From NCBI GenBank assembly GCA_026874595.1, contig CM049314.1, positions 51,819,812 through 51,883,811 of the forward strand: 64,000 nt of DNA, written 5' to 3'. The translations under genes and the position numbers were made by a program. Numbering within the stretch: the first letter of the stretch is position 1; the number at the start of each line of letters is the position of its first letter. This stretch comes from Sipunculus nudus (lineage: Eukaryota > Annelida > Sipuncula > Golfingiida > Sipunculidae). The notes under the pieces were generated by a model. That model was not told the origin of the DNA and did not search any database. It was given only the letters and a program-made list of their open reading frames with translations. Shown here one piece after another: positions 35,395 to 46,728 of the stretch.

Positions 35395-38307
35395 TTAGCT
35401 CAGCTGACTATAAGTCATCTGAGCTCTAGTCGTGGTCCATTGTCCGTCGTCCGTCCGTCTGTCCGTCCGTCCGTCTGTCCGTAGATGTGGCACGTTTTGA
35501 AACTGTAAGACCTAGGAATCCAAAATTCGGCATAGTGTTAGATGTCCCCAAGATCTCCTACCAAGCCGAAAACTGGGTCTTTGCGACTTTGTTCCTTTGA
35601 GAAATTAAGGAAAAACCTCAATTTTTTATTAAAAACCTATTTTCACACTTCAGGGCTGAATAATATCAAAACCACTCATCTGTTTTCCTCATATTTACCA
35701 TAAATATTCCTCTATATAGTTCCTATGTTTATGCCTGAAATTATGTCTGTATTATATAATTTAAGAAAGTTATGGGCCAGAACATAATGCATTTTGTAAA
35801 AAATCAGGAAAGATATTTGATCACTTAACACAAAAAATGTTAAAGCTATGGACTTTTTTTCCAGTAATATAACTTTATTTAATCAAAATTAAATTGTATA
35901 CCCAAAATTAGATGAAAATCTTTTAAATTTTTTAAAATATTAATAAAAATAAAAAATTGGTACCTTAAATTTTGCCCAACCTTGACCATGGCACGTTTTT
36001 TTCCTGTATGTACTGTGGATTTAATTTTCACAGCATGTTTTTGTTAGCATTTCAACTGTTAACACCAAAAATTTGAAACCAGTTGATTAAAAACTGTAGA
36101 TTTTAATCAAGTTTTCAAGCACCATGTAACATATTGTTTACATCAAGCTAGTGTTATACAGTTTGCAAGAGCTCAGCTCCCCAGCTTCAGCTCTAAGTTC
36201 CTTAAATTCGGCATACAGTTAGATGTCTCCAAAATCCCCTACCATGCCAAGAATTTGGTCACTAGGACTCAATACCTTCGAGGTATTAATGAAAAACTTC
36301 ATTTTTCCATTAAAAACCCATTGTTACACTTCAAGACTGCCTAATATCAAAACCACTGATCTGACTTTAATCATAAATAATATACATATTTTTCATTCTC
36401 TATGCACATGCCAGAATGATGTCAGTATTGCGTAATTGTTTTAAGTTATGGGCCCAAACATAATGCACTTTGTAAAAAATCAAGAAATATATTTACTCCC
36501 TTAACAAGGGCATTGCTGAAGCTAGAGATTTTTTTGTCAGGGATGTAACATTATTTAATCAAGATTCAATTGAATACCCAAAATTAGTTCTGAATTTTTC
36601 AAATTTTATAAGTTATTAGTATAAATATAAAATTAGTACCTTAAATTTTGCCCACTTTTGACCATTTCACTTTTGTTTCATGTGAGCTCTGTTTATATAA
36701 TTTTCATATCATGCACACATAAGGATTTCAGCTTTTTAGTTTAGAAAGCTGAAAGAAATTGGCAAAAATTGTAGCTTTAATTAATGTTTTTATGAGACCA
36801 TGTCAGACCTTGGCTCTCTGTAGCACCTCTTGAGTCACCTGTATGTTGACCTTGTTGAACTTTCAGCAAATTATGCGTGCTTGAGGCGAGGCATATACTG
36901 GGGCAGCAAGGCAGCTAATGGCCAGCCACAGTTGATCCAGGTGTCCAACCCAACTTATCTAGTAGTTTTAACCAACAACATAACAATAAACAATAAATTA
37001 ATCAATTTTTATTGGTTTTTAATAACAAATTAAAGAAAAATAGAAAAGGAATTTGTTAGTTTATAATAACAGGAAATTAACTTGCAGTTACTGATGATAT
37101 AAGAATCTTGTATCGATGGGTAGAATGTCACTTATTCCAAATAACACCATGCAGTCACCTATGGCATTTTCCAGTTCAATTTTAATGATAAAGAAGTAAA
37201 TTATATTATTCATTACTAATCATTAGGGATCATATGAAGGAAATTAATGATAGACAAAGGTGCAGTTGATAATATTAATCTAGATTCCTACTGTTTCTAG
37301 TGTGTACATTGATGTGAAATTAGTCCAAAATGAATTTTTTACAGTTATTTTTTAATGTAAATAAAAGCCATAAAACCAGGTACTTATGATCATTATTTAA
37401 ATGTGTGAATTTTGTATATTTTGGATTCTCATCATCATTGTTTGGTGAAAACTGAATAAATACCAGACATGTTGCGAATACTTTGTAATTGTATTTAAAT
37501 ACGAATATGATTATGTACTCCATTATAAAATTTCTTGCATAAAGAATGGGAATTCAGGTAAAAATGAAAGTATATGAATACTGGTGCAAATACTTTCAAA
37601 ATGTATTCATGAATGCATTCATGAATATATTCTTTAATATTATTTTAATAATCATATCAGTTATATTTCATTTTAAAAAAATCATATGATTCTCTTATTA
37701 TTTTTAATAAAAATTATATTTGGGACAACATTTGTAATTTTTTTTTTTATAAATAGTTAAACTCTTATATTTTTTGTTCTGCTTATAAGTTATATGGCCA
37801 AGTCAAAATCTGTGTGACAATAGTACTCCATTTGTTAATAAAATAAATGAAATCAATCCTCTTCCCTGTCTCCAAAGGTACTATCAAAATCATACATAAG
37901 CTAAACAACAACAACTCATAATACAGCTTATACTTATTACCACACAAAACCAGCATGTGCCTCATTTCTAAATAATATTTTTTTATCATATATAACAGCT
38001 GAGCGTCGTGACCCATAGGTCCCTTGTTTAATAAATAGTTAAACTCTTATATTATATGTTCTGCTTATAAGTTATATGGCCAAGTCAAAATCTGTGTGAC
38101 AATAGTACTCCATTTGTTAATAAAATAAATGAAATCATTTCTCTTCTCTGTCTCCAAAGGTACTATCAAAATCATACATAAGCTTAACAACAACAACTCA
38201 TAATACAGCTTATACTTATTACCACACAAAACCAGCATGTGCCTCATTTCTAAATCATATTTTTTATCATATATAACAGCTGAGCGCCGTGACCCATAGG
38301 TCCCTTG
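35395..38307 (+). mobile_element. HINE-like family 1a in element B, with duplicated tail
   Basis: It starts TTAGCTCAGCTGACTATAAG with a perfect-type hairpin to CTGAGCT, then GTCCGTCC repeats. It ends twice: at 38026 and 38307, 281 bp apart, each time with CAGCTGAGCG.CGTGACCCATAGGTC and CCTTG. The body matches the copies at 8642 and 55846. No transposase. Confidence 0.8.
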
Positions 38308-38648
38308 TTTTTAATCAAAATTAAGGATCCAACAATTAGGACAAAATTATTAGAAAAAGGCAAAATCTCTGGCAGGACCATCATTCCACAAAATTAAAAT
38401 CATGTCGATCATGTGCTTCATCTCATGAGCCAAATGTATGCATCATTTAACAAACGAAAGGGGCAATGGCATGTTCTCACACTTTGTTATTTTGTTCATT
38501 TTACTACGTCAGAATATTCACTTTGATTGTATGTAGCATATTTACTATAATGATGAAGATGATTATGCTTGTTTTTACATTAATCTTACTATATCTAATT
38601 CAACTGTTTCCATTTGATGTAAGTTTAAATTATTGACAGCTAAGGTTT
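38308..38648 (+). other. Spacer inside element B between two family 1 elements
   Basis: About 340 bp of AT-rich sequence not matched elsewhere in the window. It is either internal sequence of element B or a relic. No ORF of note. Confidence 0.35.
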
Positions 38649-40548
38649 TTAGCTCAGCTGACTATAAGTCATCTGAGCTATAGTCGTGGTCCATTGTCCG
38701 TCGTCCGTCCGTCTGTCCGTCCGTCCGTCCGTCCGTCTGTCCGTAGATGTGGCACGTTTTGAAACCGTAAGACCTAGGAATCCAAAATTCAGCATAATGT
38801 TAGATGTCCCCAAGATCTCCTACCAAGCCGAAAACTGGGTCCTTGCGACTTCGTTCCTTTGAGAAATTAAGGAAAAACCTCAATTTTTTATTAAAATCCT
38901 ATATTCACACTTCAGGACTGCCTATTATCAAAACCACTCATCTGATTTTCCTCATATTTACCATAAATATTCCTCTATATAGTTCCTATGTACATGCCAG
39001 AAATTAAGTCTGTAAAGTATAAATTCTTTAAGTTATGGGCCCAAACATAATGGACTTTGTAAAAAATCAGGAAAAATAATAACTCACTTAACATGAAAAA
39101 TATTGAAACTAGAGTCTATTTTCTCAAGTATATAACTATGTTTAATTAAGATTCAATTGTTTACCAAAAATTAGATCTGAATTTTGTAAATTTTTTAAGT
39201 TATTAGCATAAAAAAAAATCAGTACCTTAAATTTTGCCCAACTTTGACCATGGCACGTTTTTTTCCTGTAAGCACCATTGATTTAATTTTCACAGCATGT
39301 AAACATAAATATTTAGTTTGTCTAAATCTGAAATTTGAAAATAAAAGCTTGAAAATTAAGCTAGTTATTGATTTTTTTCCTGTAGTCACTTGCTTTGATT
39401 ACAGATGCAGGGTCCCACTCCAGGTCACTGGAAGCAGCTATGCCAGGGTTTCTGATTTGTTACAGTCACTGGGGGAGATCCCCTGCTGTGACAGGTGTAC
39501 AGTTATTCTCATATCACCACCCCAATCACCCCCCCCCCCCCCCCCCGCAAACCCGACCCACCAAGTGTTATGCACTAATTGTTATTGTTTTCACTGTATC
39601 TCCTTAATTGTAATGCTGTTTCCACTCCGATATGCAAAAACTTTCCTTGAAAAAATAATTCAAGGTGTAATCAAGAAGATGCAATGTTGTGTAATGTAGC
39701 ATTTTTAAAGAAATCAATTTTCTTTTAAATGATTTTAACAAATATAATTGAACCCATCAGTATGCTTATATTATTATTATATATGAAGCACATTATGGAT
39801 AAATAAAGACACAATTAAAAATTGTGAAATCTAAATCAAGTATTATTTTTAGATATTTATTGTTTTGCAAATTTAAAAAGATATATTTTTGTGGTAAAAA
39901 ATAAATAAACATTTGTATGCATGATGTGGTGTTATCTGACAAGATTGAGATTTATGATGATGCAATTGAGAATTATGAATCAACTTTTATATTCAGATAT
40001 ATATGTTAAATTGGAAATGTATAGAAATATAAACTTAAATTAGAAAATAATTGATGTGATAAAAAAATGAGGATTTAATACAAACATTTGTTCATTATTT
40101 TCCTGCCTCAGCAGAATTTGAGATCAGGCTTTGTTTGCCCTGTTTTATGTTGTATATTAGCTCTTTTTCAACTGTATACATTTCATAAAAAAATTACATA
40201 TATATTTAATAATATATATTATACAAAAAAATAGATTCAATTGAACAGATGTGTAAACTACTGAAATGTCAACAGTTAATCAAAAAACCAACTAATGATC
40301 ATGGTAATAGTACAGATCATTTGTTCACAAACTGCTCACATGCTTTAGTTTCAACATTAGGAAACACATGGTCAGGTCACAAAATATTTTTTGCAACAAT
40401 TTCTTGCTCATCAATACAAACCAATCATATAAACCAACCATGGCCTTTATTACCTCTTCCTCTTACACTTTATCTCCATTTGATATTATTTTAGATTTTT
40501 ACCTTCTAGGTTAACATCAGCTGAGCACAGTGACCCATAGGTCCCTTG
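38649..40548 (+). mobile_element. HINE-like family 1b in element B
   Basis: It has the same 5' hairpin and first 500 bp as family 1a, but a different tail with ctgctgtgacaggtgtacag, a C run (about 39530-39546) and an end of CAGCTGAGCACAGTGACCCATAGGTC plus CCTTG. It is 1900 bp, nearly colinear with the copy at 60807-62682. Confidence 0.8.
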
Positions 40549-40630
40549 TTTATATTGTGTAACTCTAACAATATAGTTTATTTTTGTTTGTTTTGACTCA
40601 GGAGAGTCAATTTCTTGAAGGAAGGGCAAC

Positions 40631-41205
40631 TATCACCAGTGTGATAATTTTATGATAATTCAAATCATTATATTTTACCAATTTTCATTAGATATTATAA
40701 GGTGATCACTCATATGGAATGAACCAGGTATTTAGTAGACTTCTGTGCAGGATAACTTTCTAATTACAATTCAGTTATTATTTAACTGCCAGCCCTTTGA
40801 TAAGTGTTCACAGAGAATTCATTAATAAGCACGTTCATACATTTGACTGGGTTTACTCTTAAAGTGACAGGCACAGATAAGACTAATTAATTAACAGTTT
40901 AGACTTAGGTGTTCACAGTGAAGGTCAGAGCTAAAGAGAGGAGAGTCGAAGAGTTAGAGAGCTAAGAGAGAAAAAAGAGACAGGAATAAGAACAGGAGTT
41001 AATACAGAGAGAAAGAGAGACAGAGAGAACAGAATCAGTTAAGTGGAAAATAGGGAAAACTATCAATATATATATTTTGGACATTTGTTATTGTTAACTC
41101 TGATTGAATAAACTTGGAAGTTAATTACATCTGGATTAAAGAATTCTTCTATCTGAGAAATCAGCAACCTGTGAACAAAAGCAAGTAAACAACTCGACTG
41201 TGATA
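40631..41205 (+). repeat. 3' LTR of element B
   Basis: 575 bp from TATCACCAG to GACTGTGATA, uninterrupted. It serves as the empty-site reference for the family 3 insertion in the other LTR. Confidence 0.85.
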
Positions 41206-41395
41206 CACGCAATGCGTGACACAAATAAATCAGCTGATAGCCGATGGGATTTCATATAAGAATACACAATATATATATACAATCAAGACCTGTCAATGCT
41301 TTAGGAGGACGCTTCACGTCAATATCAATAGAGAACAGACTTCGTTAAACTATGATACAAAACACTGTACTTATTGTCACCGATTTTCTGGTGAC
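41206..41395 (-). repeat. 3' LTR of the Gypsy element, proximal part
   Basis: It begins with CACG (41206-41209), the second copy of the 4-bp target of element B, and continues to GGTGACA at 41389-41395. It matches 47683-47873. Confidence 0.85.
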
Positions 41396-41616
41396 ATCAC
41401 CCCCTCCGTTTAAAGAAAATACACAGTATTTTCTCGATACATTGTATCGTTCTATCTCACAGGGTCCAGCTAAACATATTTACATATAGCAATACATAGC
41501 AATACATAAGGGTCATGTAACAAGTTGTCATCAGTACATGCCCACGGTCTATGACACAGGGCAAAATCCTGTACATGTTTAGACTTAACTGGCTAGACAT
41601 TATAGCTCATTACATC

Positions 41617-43347
41617 CTAACACTCAGGCAGTCTGCTAAGAAAATCAGGTCCATGGTTTAGTTTACCTGACACTGCTTCAATATCAAATCTAAACTCTTG
41701 TAGAACCAGTGCCCATCTCATTACTCTCTTATTATCACATTTTGATTTGCTAATACACTTTAATGGTTTGTGGTCGGTCTGAATGGTGAACGGTCTACAA
41801 GCCAGGTACATCTCAAATTTCTGTACAGACCATATAATTGCTAATGACTCTTTCTCGATGGTGGAGTAATTTCTCTCCCTGGGCAATAGTTTACGACTGG
41901 CATAAGCTACTGGGTGCATGATCCCCTCGTGTCTTTGCATCAGGATACAGCCAATACCCACATCAGATGCATCACATTTCAAATAAAATCGTTGACTGAA
42001 ATCAGGTAGCTTCAGTATGGGAGGGTCTGACAGTTTAGCCTTTATAGAACAGTACGCGTTCTCGTGTACGGGTTTCCAGTCTAGTTTGTTAGGTTGACCT
42101 TTCCGCGTTAGATCAGTCAAGGGCACCGCTATTTCCGCATAGTTTGGCACAAATTTTCGATAGTATCCTGTAAGACCTAGGAATGCTCGCAAAGCCTTCT
42201 TTGTCTTAGGTTTATCAGTGCTCTGTATTCTCTTGAGCAAAACCGGATTAGTGGCCAAGTTGCCCGTGCCTACCAGGTGTCCAAAAAAAAACTCTAAGCT
42301 CTGGTAGCCTATGAAGGTTTTAGCTGGTTTAGCTGCTAAGTTTGCACATTCTAGTCTAACTAGCACTTCTCTAAGAGTTCTTAAGTGCTCGTCCCAAGTC
42401 TCTGCGTGTATTAACACGTCATCTACATAACACACTACATTCGGCATGTCGCTGAACATTTTCCGCATCATGCGGGTGAAAACCGCTCTGGCAGTTACCA
42501 GGCCGAATGGCATAACCCTAAATTGGTAATGGCCATCGGGTGTAACAAAGGCCGTCTTATCCCTGGATTCCTCAGAAACAGGGATCTGCCAGTAACCTTT
42601 CATCAGGTCAAGCTTTGTAAAATACTGGCTTTTCGCGACTTCGGCAAAAAGTGTTTCCGGATCCGGCATGGGTTCAGGATCGAACACGACTGATTGGTTC
42701 AGCTTTCCGTAGTCTATCACAAATCTAGTCTTACCGTCAGGTTTCCTAAGCAGGATACAGGGGGATGCATAGCTAGAATCTGACTGTTCAATAATGCCTA
42801 AGTTTAACATTTCGTGGATTTCTGTTCGCATTGTCTCTCGCAGTTCAAAAGGCACCCTATAGGGCCTAGTTTTTACAGGTACATCAGATGAGAGTTTAAT
42901 GCTACACTCTACAACATTGGTGAGCTTGGGTACATCTGTGAATACATCCCCATATTGCCTAAGCAGACTGAGTATTTCAAGGCGCTGACTCTTGCTTAGG
43001 TCGGCATTAACCTGAACATCTCGCTCAGTCTGGCTGCGCGCATACGATGGTAACGACATGTGGGCATCCTCATCAATCCCTTCTGGGTTTAACTCTCCGA
43101 ACACGGGAGGCTCTGTTTCAACTTCTACACCGTCAGGATCATGTATGGAATCAGGTGCGCCCTTGGCTACCGCTGCCAGAATATGCTGAGGCTCGTACCT
43201 AGCATGGTACCGTTTCAGCATATTTACATGGAAGGTTTTAACCTTATCGCCAATCTTAATCCGATAGTCCCCAACCCTGTTTACAATAGTATAGGGGCCT
43301 TTCCACTGTACCATTAATTTGTTCTGCTCCGTGGGGAGTAACAACAA
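41617..43347 (-). CDS. pol: Integrase GPY module, reverse transcriptase and RNase H of the Gypsy element
   Basis: A 576-codon open frame. Residues about 1-50 are the GPY/F module that ends integrase (QWKGPYTIV, HVNMLKRYH). After a linker, RT occupies about residues 130-370: KLDLMKGYWQIPV (motif A Asp), MPFGL (motif B), CYVDDVLIH (motif C). RNase H follows at about 430-560: KCDASDVGIG, IEKESLAI and QTDHKPL carry the catalytic Asp, Glu and Asp. It ends shortly after NHGPDFLSRLPEC, about 220 bp before the 3' LTR, with no integrase after RNase H. This order is normal for Ty1/copia and, among Ty3/Gypsy RTs, for the Gmr1 group. RT and RNase H appear intact, but the upstream stops would prevent their translation as a polyprotein. 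Confidence 0.92.
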   Translation of the reverse strand: MLLLPTEQNKLMVQWKGPYTIVNRVGDYRIKIGDKVKTFHVNMLKRYHARYEPQHILAAVAKGAPDSIHDPDGVEVETEPPVFGELNPEGIDEDAHMSLPSYARSQTERDVQVNADLSKSQRLEILSLLRQYGDVFTDVPKLTNVVECSIKLSSDVPVKTRPYRVPFELRETMRTEIHEMLNLGIIEQSDSSYASPCILLRKPDGKTRFVIDYGKLNQSVVFDPEPMPDPETLFAEVAKSQYFTKLDLMKGYWQIPVSEESRDKTAFVTPDGHYQFRVMPFGLVTARAVFTRMMRKMFSDMPNVVCYVDDVLIHAETWDEHLRTLREVLVRLECANLAAKPAKTFIGYQSLEFFFGHLVGTGNLATNPVLLKRIQSTDKPKTKKALRAFLGLTGYYRKFVPNYAEIAVPLTDLTRKGQPNKLDWKPVHENAYCSIKAKLSDPPILKLPDFSQRFYLKCDASDVGIGCILMQRHEGIMHPVAYASRKLLPRERNYSTIEKESLAIIWSVQKFEMYLACRPFTIQTDHKPLKCISKSKCDNKRVMRWALVLQEFRFDIEAVSGKLNHGPDFLSRLPEC

Positions 43348-44460
43348 AACTTCGTCTCCGGCCTCAAACCTGCGCGTGCATTTACCTCTATCATATAACA
43401 GTTTGTGTCTGTTCGCTGATTTGTTGAACGCCTCTCTAGCTAACGCGCATGTGTCGCTTAGTTTGTATTGTAGGTCCAGGACGTATTGGTACGTGGTTTT
43501 AGTCTCGACGCTAGTATCTCACTTGGTCCACAGATCCCTAAGAATCCGCATCAGTCCTCTAACGATCCTACCATAGAGCAACTCAAAGGGTGAGAACCCT
43601 GTGCTCTCATGGGGCGCTTCTCGTTACGCAAAAAGCATGGTGCTGAGGTACCGATCCGAATCTCGCGGTCTTTCCTCGCACATCCGTTTCAACATTAACT
43701 TTAAAGTGCCATTGAATCTCTCCACCATTCCGTTGCACATAGGATGATAAGGAGTAGTGGTGAGCTGTTTTACAGACAAAACACGGCTAACTTCTCGCAT
43801 GAGGTCTGACGTAAATTGTGTTCCCAGGTCGGTAAGCACCTCTGACGGCACTCCTATCCGCGCATAAATATCAACAAGCACATCAGCCACAGAGACTGTA
43901 TCTATGTTCTTTAAAGCAAAAGCCTCCGGATATATAGTAGCATAATCCATAACGGTCAGAATATACCTGTGACCTCTCTCAGACGCTGGATGAATCGGCC
44001 CAACCAGATCCATCGAAATTCTAAGCAGCTGCTAGGGCTCATCAATTAATGGCATCTGGCCTAAACTAGCTCCAGGCACCTTGCCTTTCGGTATGGTTTT
44101 CTGGCAAATGGGACAGGACTTGCAAAACTCAGCAATGTCATTATACATCCCTTTCCAGAAAAACTGAGTTCTCACGCGGTCATGCGTTTTGTCTATGCCC
44201 TGATGGCCCGCCATAACCACTTCGTGGCCCATCCTCATGACGGCGTACCGTAACGTCTGAGGTACCACCACTCGAGATCCATCTTGATCTCCCCGTTTAT
44301 CACTCACAACCTGAACTAAATATCCGTCCTCAATTCTAAATGGGCTATCATTTCTAGCCTCTCTAGCTAGCCTCCAATACGGCGCTAAAGACTGATCCTC
44401 CTCCTGCGCCTTCAAAAATTCAGCTGGACTCACATCGGCAACTGGGCTTGCAACATTCAA
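43348..44460 (-). pseudogene. Integrase of the Gypsy element, located upstream of RT, three nonsense codons
   Basis: One continuous frame with three stops: TAG at 44032-44034, TAA at 43624-43626 and TGA at 43519-43521. In order: an H2C2 zinc-binding N-terminus (GHQGIDKTHDRV, FCKSCPICQ); the DDE core with all three acidic residues visible (MDLVGPIH, EVLTDLGTQFTSD, NGMVERFNGTLK); then a linker running into the GPY/F module, which begins the next open segment (WKGPY). It joins the 3' LTR ends to host DNA. The frame leads straight into RT without change, so integrase is N-terminal to RT in one polyprotein. Confidence 0.85.
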
Positions 44461-44639
44461 GCTATGCGTGGGTATCTGTTTCTCACAGCAGCGCTTTGTG
44501 TCTCCACCGCGGACGACACCTCCTTTTGTGACTCTACACCGTCACACACTATGCCTGAGGACCGCTCAGACTTCCACGTAGGGTCCGGATCATACGGATC
44601 ACGCGCTTCCGCTACGTTACCTAGCGCTCAATCACATAC

Positions 44640-44840
44640 AGCATCCCCGACCACCATTGCCTAGATAGTACCTACAAAGTACACACAGTCCACATTAATC
44701 CTAGCCGTAGGAAATTGTCTTACAGACCCCTCGAACAACCTACACTCGACCTGTTGTCCCGTGAACTGATTCGGCTCGACGTACGACTCACTTTTTCCTG
44801 CCGAGGAACATCAAGAATCCCGCATCACCCTCGCTGACTT
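44640..44840 (-). pseudogene. Aspartic protease remnant of the Gypsy element
   Basis: On the - strand, between gag and integrase, a retropepsin-like segment can be read. The active-site loop region is Asp-Ser followed by a TGA (codons at 44819-44811) then Cys. It is followed by a stretch resembling the flap and C-terminal parts typical of Gypsy proteases (QVECRLFEGSV, then a GDAVCD region). Several further stops follow. The position directly after gag is as expected. Non-functional. Confidence 0.55.
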
Positions 44841-44975
44841 ACCATTCACCGGCCCTTCACACACAGGTAACGAGTTTCTGCCTTCTGTCTGGGCAGCAAA
44901 TCCTAACGACTGACTCAGACTCTCTACTTCCGGTTTCACCGCACTGACTGTCTCTGTTTTACGCCTCGACTACTG

Positions 44976-46004
44976 TCATTGACATAGTCTCAGGCTTCTG
45001 TTTTGGGTTATACGGGGGGCTAAAATTAGACCTATACCTCTGCTGATCGCCAGCAGCGGCCCTACTTGAGGGGAAGACCTAGGCCTCGACCAGGCACTAG
45101 TCTTACATTCCCGCGCCTTATGTCCCAGTTCATTAAATAAGTAACATCTGATGCCTCCTGATGGCTTAAATGTCTGACCGCCCGGACTGCGCTCAACCTC
45201 TCGCTTCTCTCTAGGCTGAGGTACTGGTTGTGCTGGACGCGGCACATTATTGCCATAACGAGGACCTGCTGTAAAGCAGTGTACACCGTGAGCCTCCATA
45301 TAACTCTCGGCTAAGTCTACCATACTCTCAAAGTCACGACACTGTCTCTCTTTCAAAAACATAGAGAGATCCCTACTACAGCAGTTTACGTACTGCTCGC
45401 ACATCAACAGGTTAACTACCCCATCGTAGTCACCTCTGACCCCTGCCATCCCTATCCAATGGTCTAGGTATCCACTTAGTCTCACCGCAAACTGACTCGG
45501 CGTTTCGCCTCGCCCAGGCCTACAAGTCCGAAACTTGTGTCCATAACCCTCTTCGGTCATTTGGTATCGCTTTAACAAGGCTATCTTTAACTTATCGTAA
45601 TCCATGGCCTCATTAACCGATAACTGTGTGTAAGTCCCTAGCGCCTTACCCCGCAGTAACGGACTCAGATGTAACGCCCAATTCTCCCTATCATAGCCTT
45701 GACATACAGCTAACTGTTCAAATCGCTCAAGAAACGCATCTAGCTGATCCTAAGCCTCATCAAAAGGTGGAAGCTGGATTTTCGGGAATACATCCCTACT
45801 TCTCTCTTCTTTAACCCTAGAGTCAGACTTTAACCTTAGAACCTCTAATTCGTGGGCTCTAGCCTCTCGCTCGCGCTCTAATTCCCGCTGTTCACTCTCT
45901 ATTTCACGTTGCCTAGCTCTTTCCTCATGTTCCTCATCCGCATGCCGTCTAGCCTTAAGTCCCAAGGCCTGTCCGCATCTAACAAGTGACTCTAACGACT
46001 CCAT
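44976..46004 (-). pseudogene. gag: gag of the Gypsy element, one nonsense codon
   Basis: The ATG at 46002-46004 opens a frame of about 342 codons. The first 80 residues are highly charged (R/E-rich, coiled-coil-like). A TAG at 45750-45752 interrupts the frame just before the capsid-like domain, which then continues in frame (LKIALLKRYQMTEEGY region). Near the C-terminus there is a zinc knuckle with the second cysteine replaced by Phe (CYLFNELGHKAREC). After the knuckle the frame degenerates, and a parallel frame stays open at 45062-45286, suggesting an indel. Gag packages the element RNA. The nonsense codon and the lost cysteine indicate decay. Confidence 0.8.
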
Positions 46005-46728
46005 GGTTAAGCTCTAACCTAGTAAGATTCCAGTAACTAGTAGTATCCACTCTTAAAAATACGTAAATACATACTGTTAAAGCAAACCAAACGAACCGGC
46101 AGTATCCGTACAATTACACCACGGTAGCTCTACGCATCAAAATCTTCTTATACGGATGGACGGACGGAAGGTCGGACGAAGGGTCAGACGGATGGACGGA
46201 TGGATAACAAGATAACAATAAACCTCATGCACCTATGATTACCATGCCAACTGGGAGGGGTAAACTTACCTGTCAAGAGACCCTACCACGTGACCAATCA
46301 CAAACCAGTGTAGAAAAAATTATACCAGGGCATCTAACAACATCAAAAATTTTCACTCTAATCTGGGTTTATATCAAACCAGTAATGATGTTAAGGTATC
46401 ACTGAACTAGCATTACTCACAAAACATGCATGTGTTCTAGCCAAATCTACAAGGTATATGCTAATCCTGAAACAATGTTGTGCTTCAGGTAATATTCTCA
46501 CTAAATAAATATTAACTCCTAACAGTGGGGTAATTTCATTGTGCAAGTATACACTATAACATCAGTTTGGTGTCATATCCAATTATTAATTCAGATCAAC
46601 TCTAGTTTGAGTATATAAATGTCTGTTTTCAGTACTGTTTTCTCAGTTCAAAATTTCTGAAACTTACTGTAATTAGCCAGTTTTTTTTTTTTTAAGGCTA
46701 ATTATATCCTGGCGCGCTGGCCATTCAA
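46005..46728 (-). other. 5' leader between LTR and gag of the Gypsy element
   Basis: The untranslated leader on the - strand. Immediately inside the LTR the - strand reads ttgaaTGGCCAGCGCG; TGG is the usual start of a primer-binding site, but no tRNA could be assigned. It contains a small repeat of GGACGGA words (about 46155-46204). Confidence 0.5.

Larger units (their letters stand above)
31537..41205 (+). mobile_element. Element B: non-autonomous LTR retrotransposon inserted in the Gypsy LTR
   Basis: The ends are TATCAC..GTGATA, with 4-bp target duplication CACG (31533-31536 and 41206-41209). The empty site is in the intact LTR at 47683-47686. The LTRs are 31537-33967 (interrupted) and 40631-41205 (575 bp). 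A purine tract, gaaggaaggg, lies just before the 3' LTR (about 40618-40627). Without nested repeats the internal region is only about 1.5 kb and encodes two overlapping ORFs and no polymerase or integrase. Both LTRs are similar, so it is not very old. It must have been moved by another element's enzymes. Confidence 0.8.

Noticed and set aside
43319-45814. Forward-strand open frames over the Gypsy element (43319, 44464, 45626)
   Set aside because: They are antisense shadows of integrase, protease and gag.
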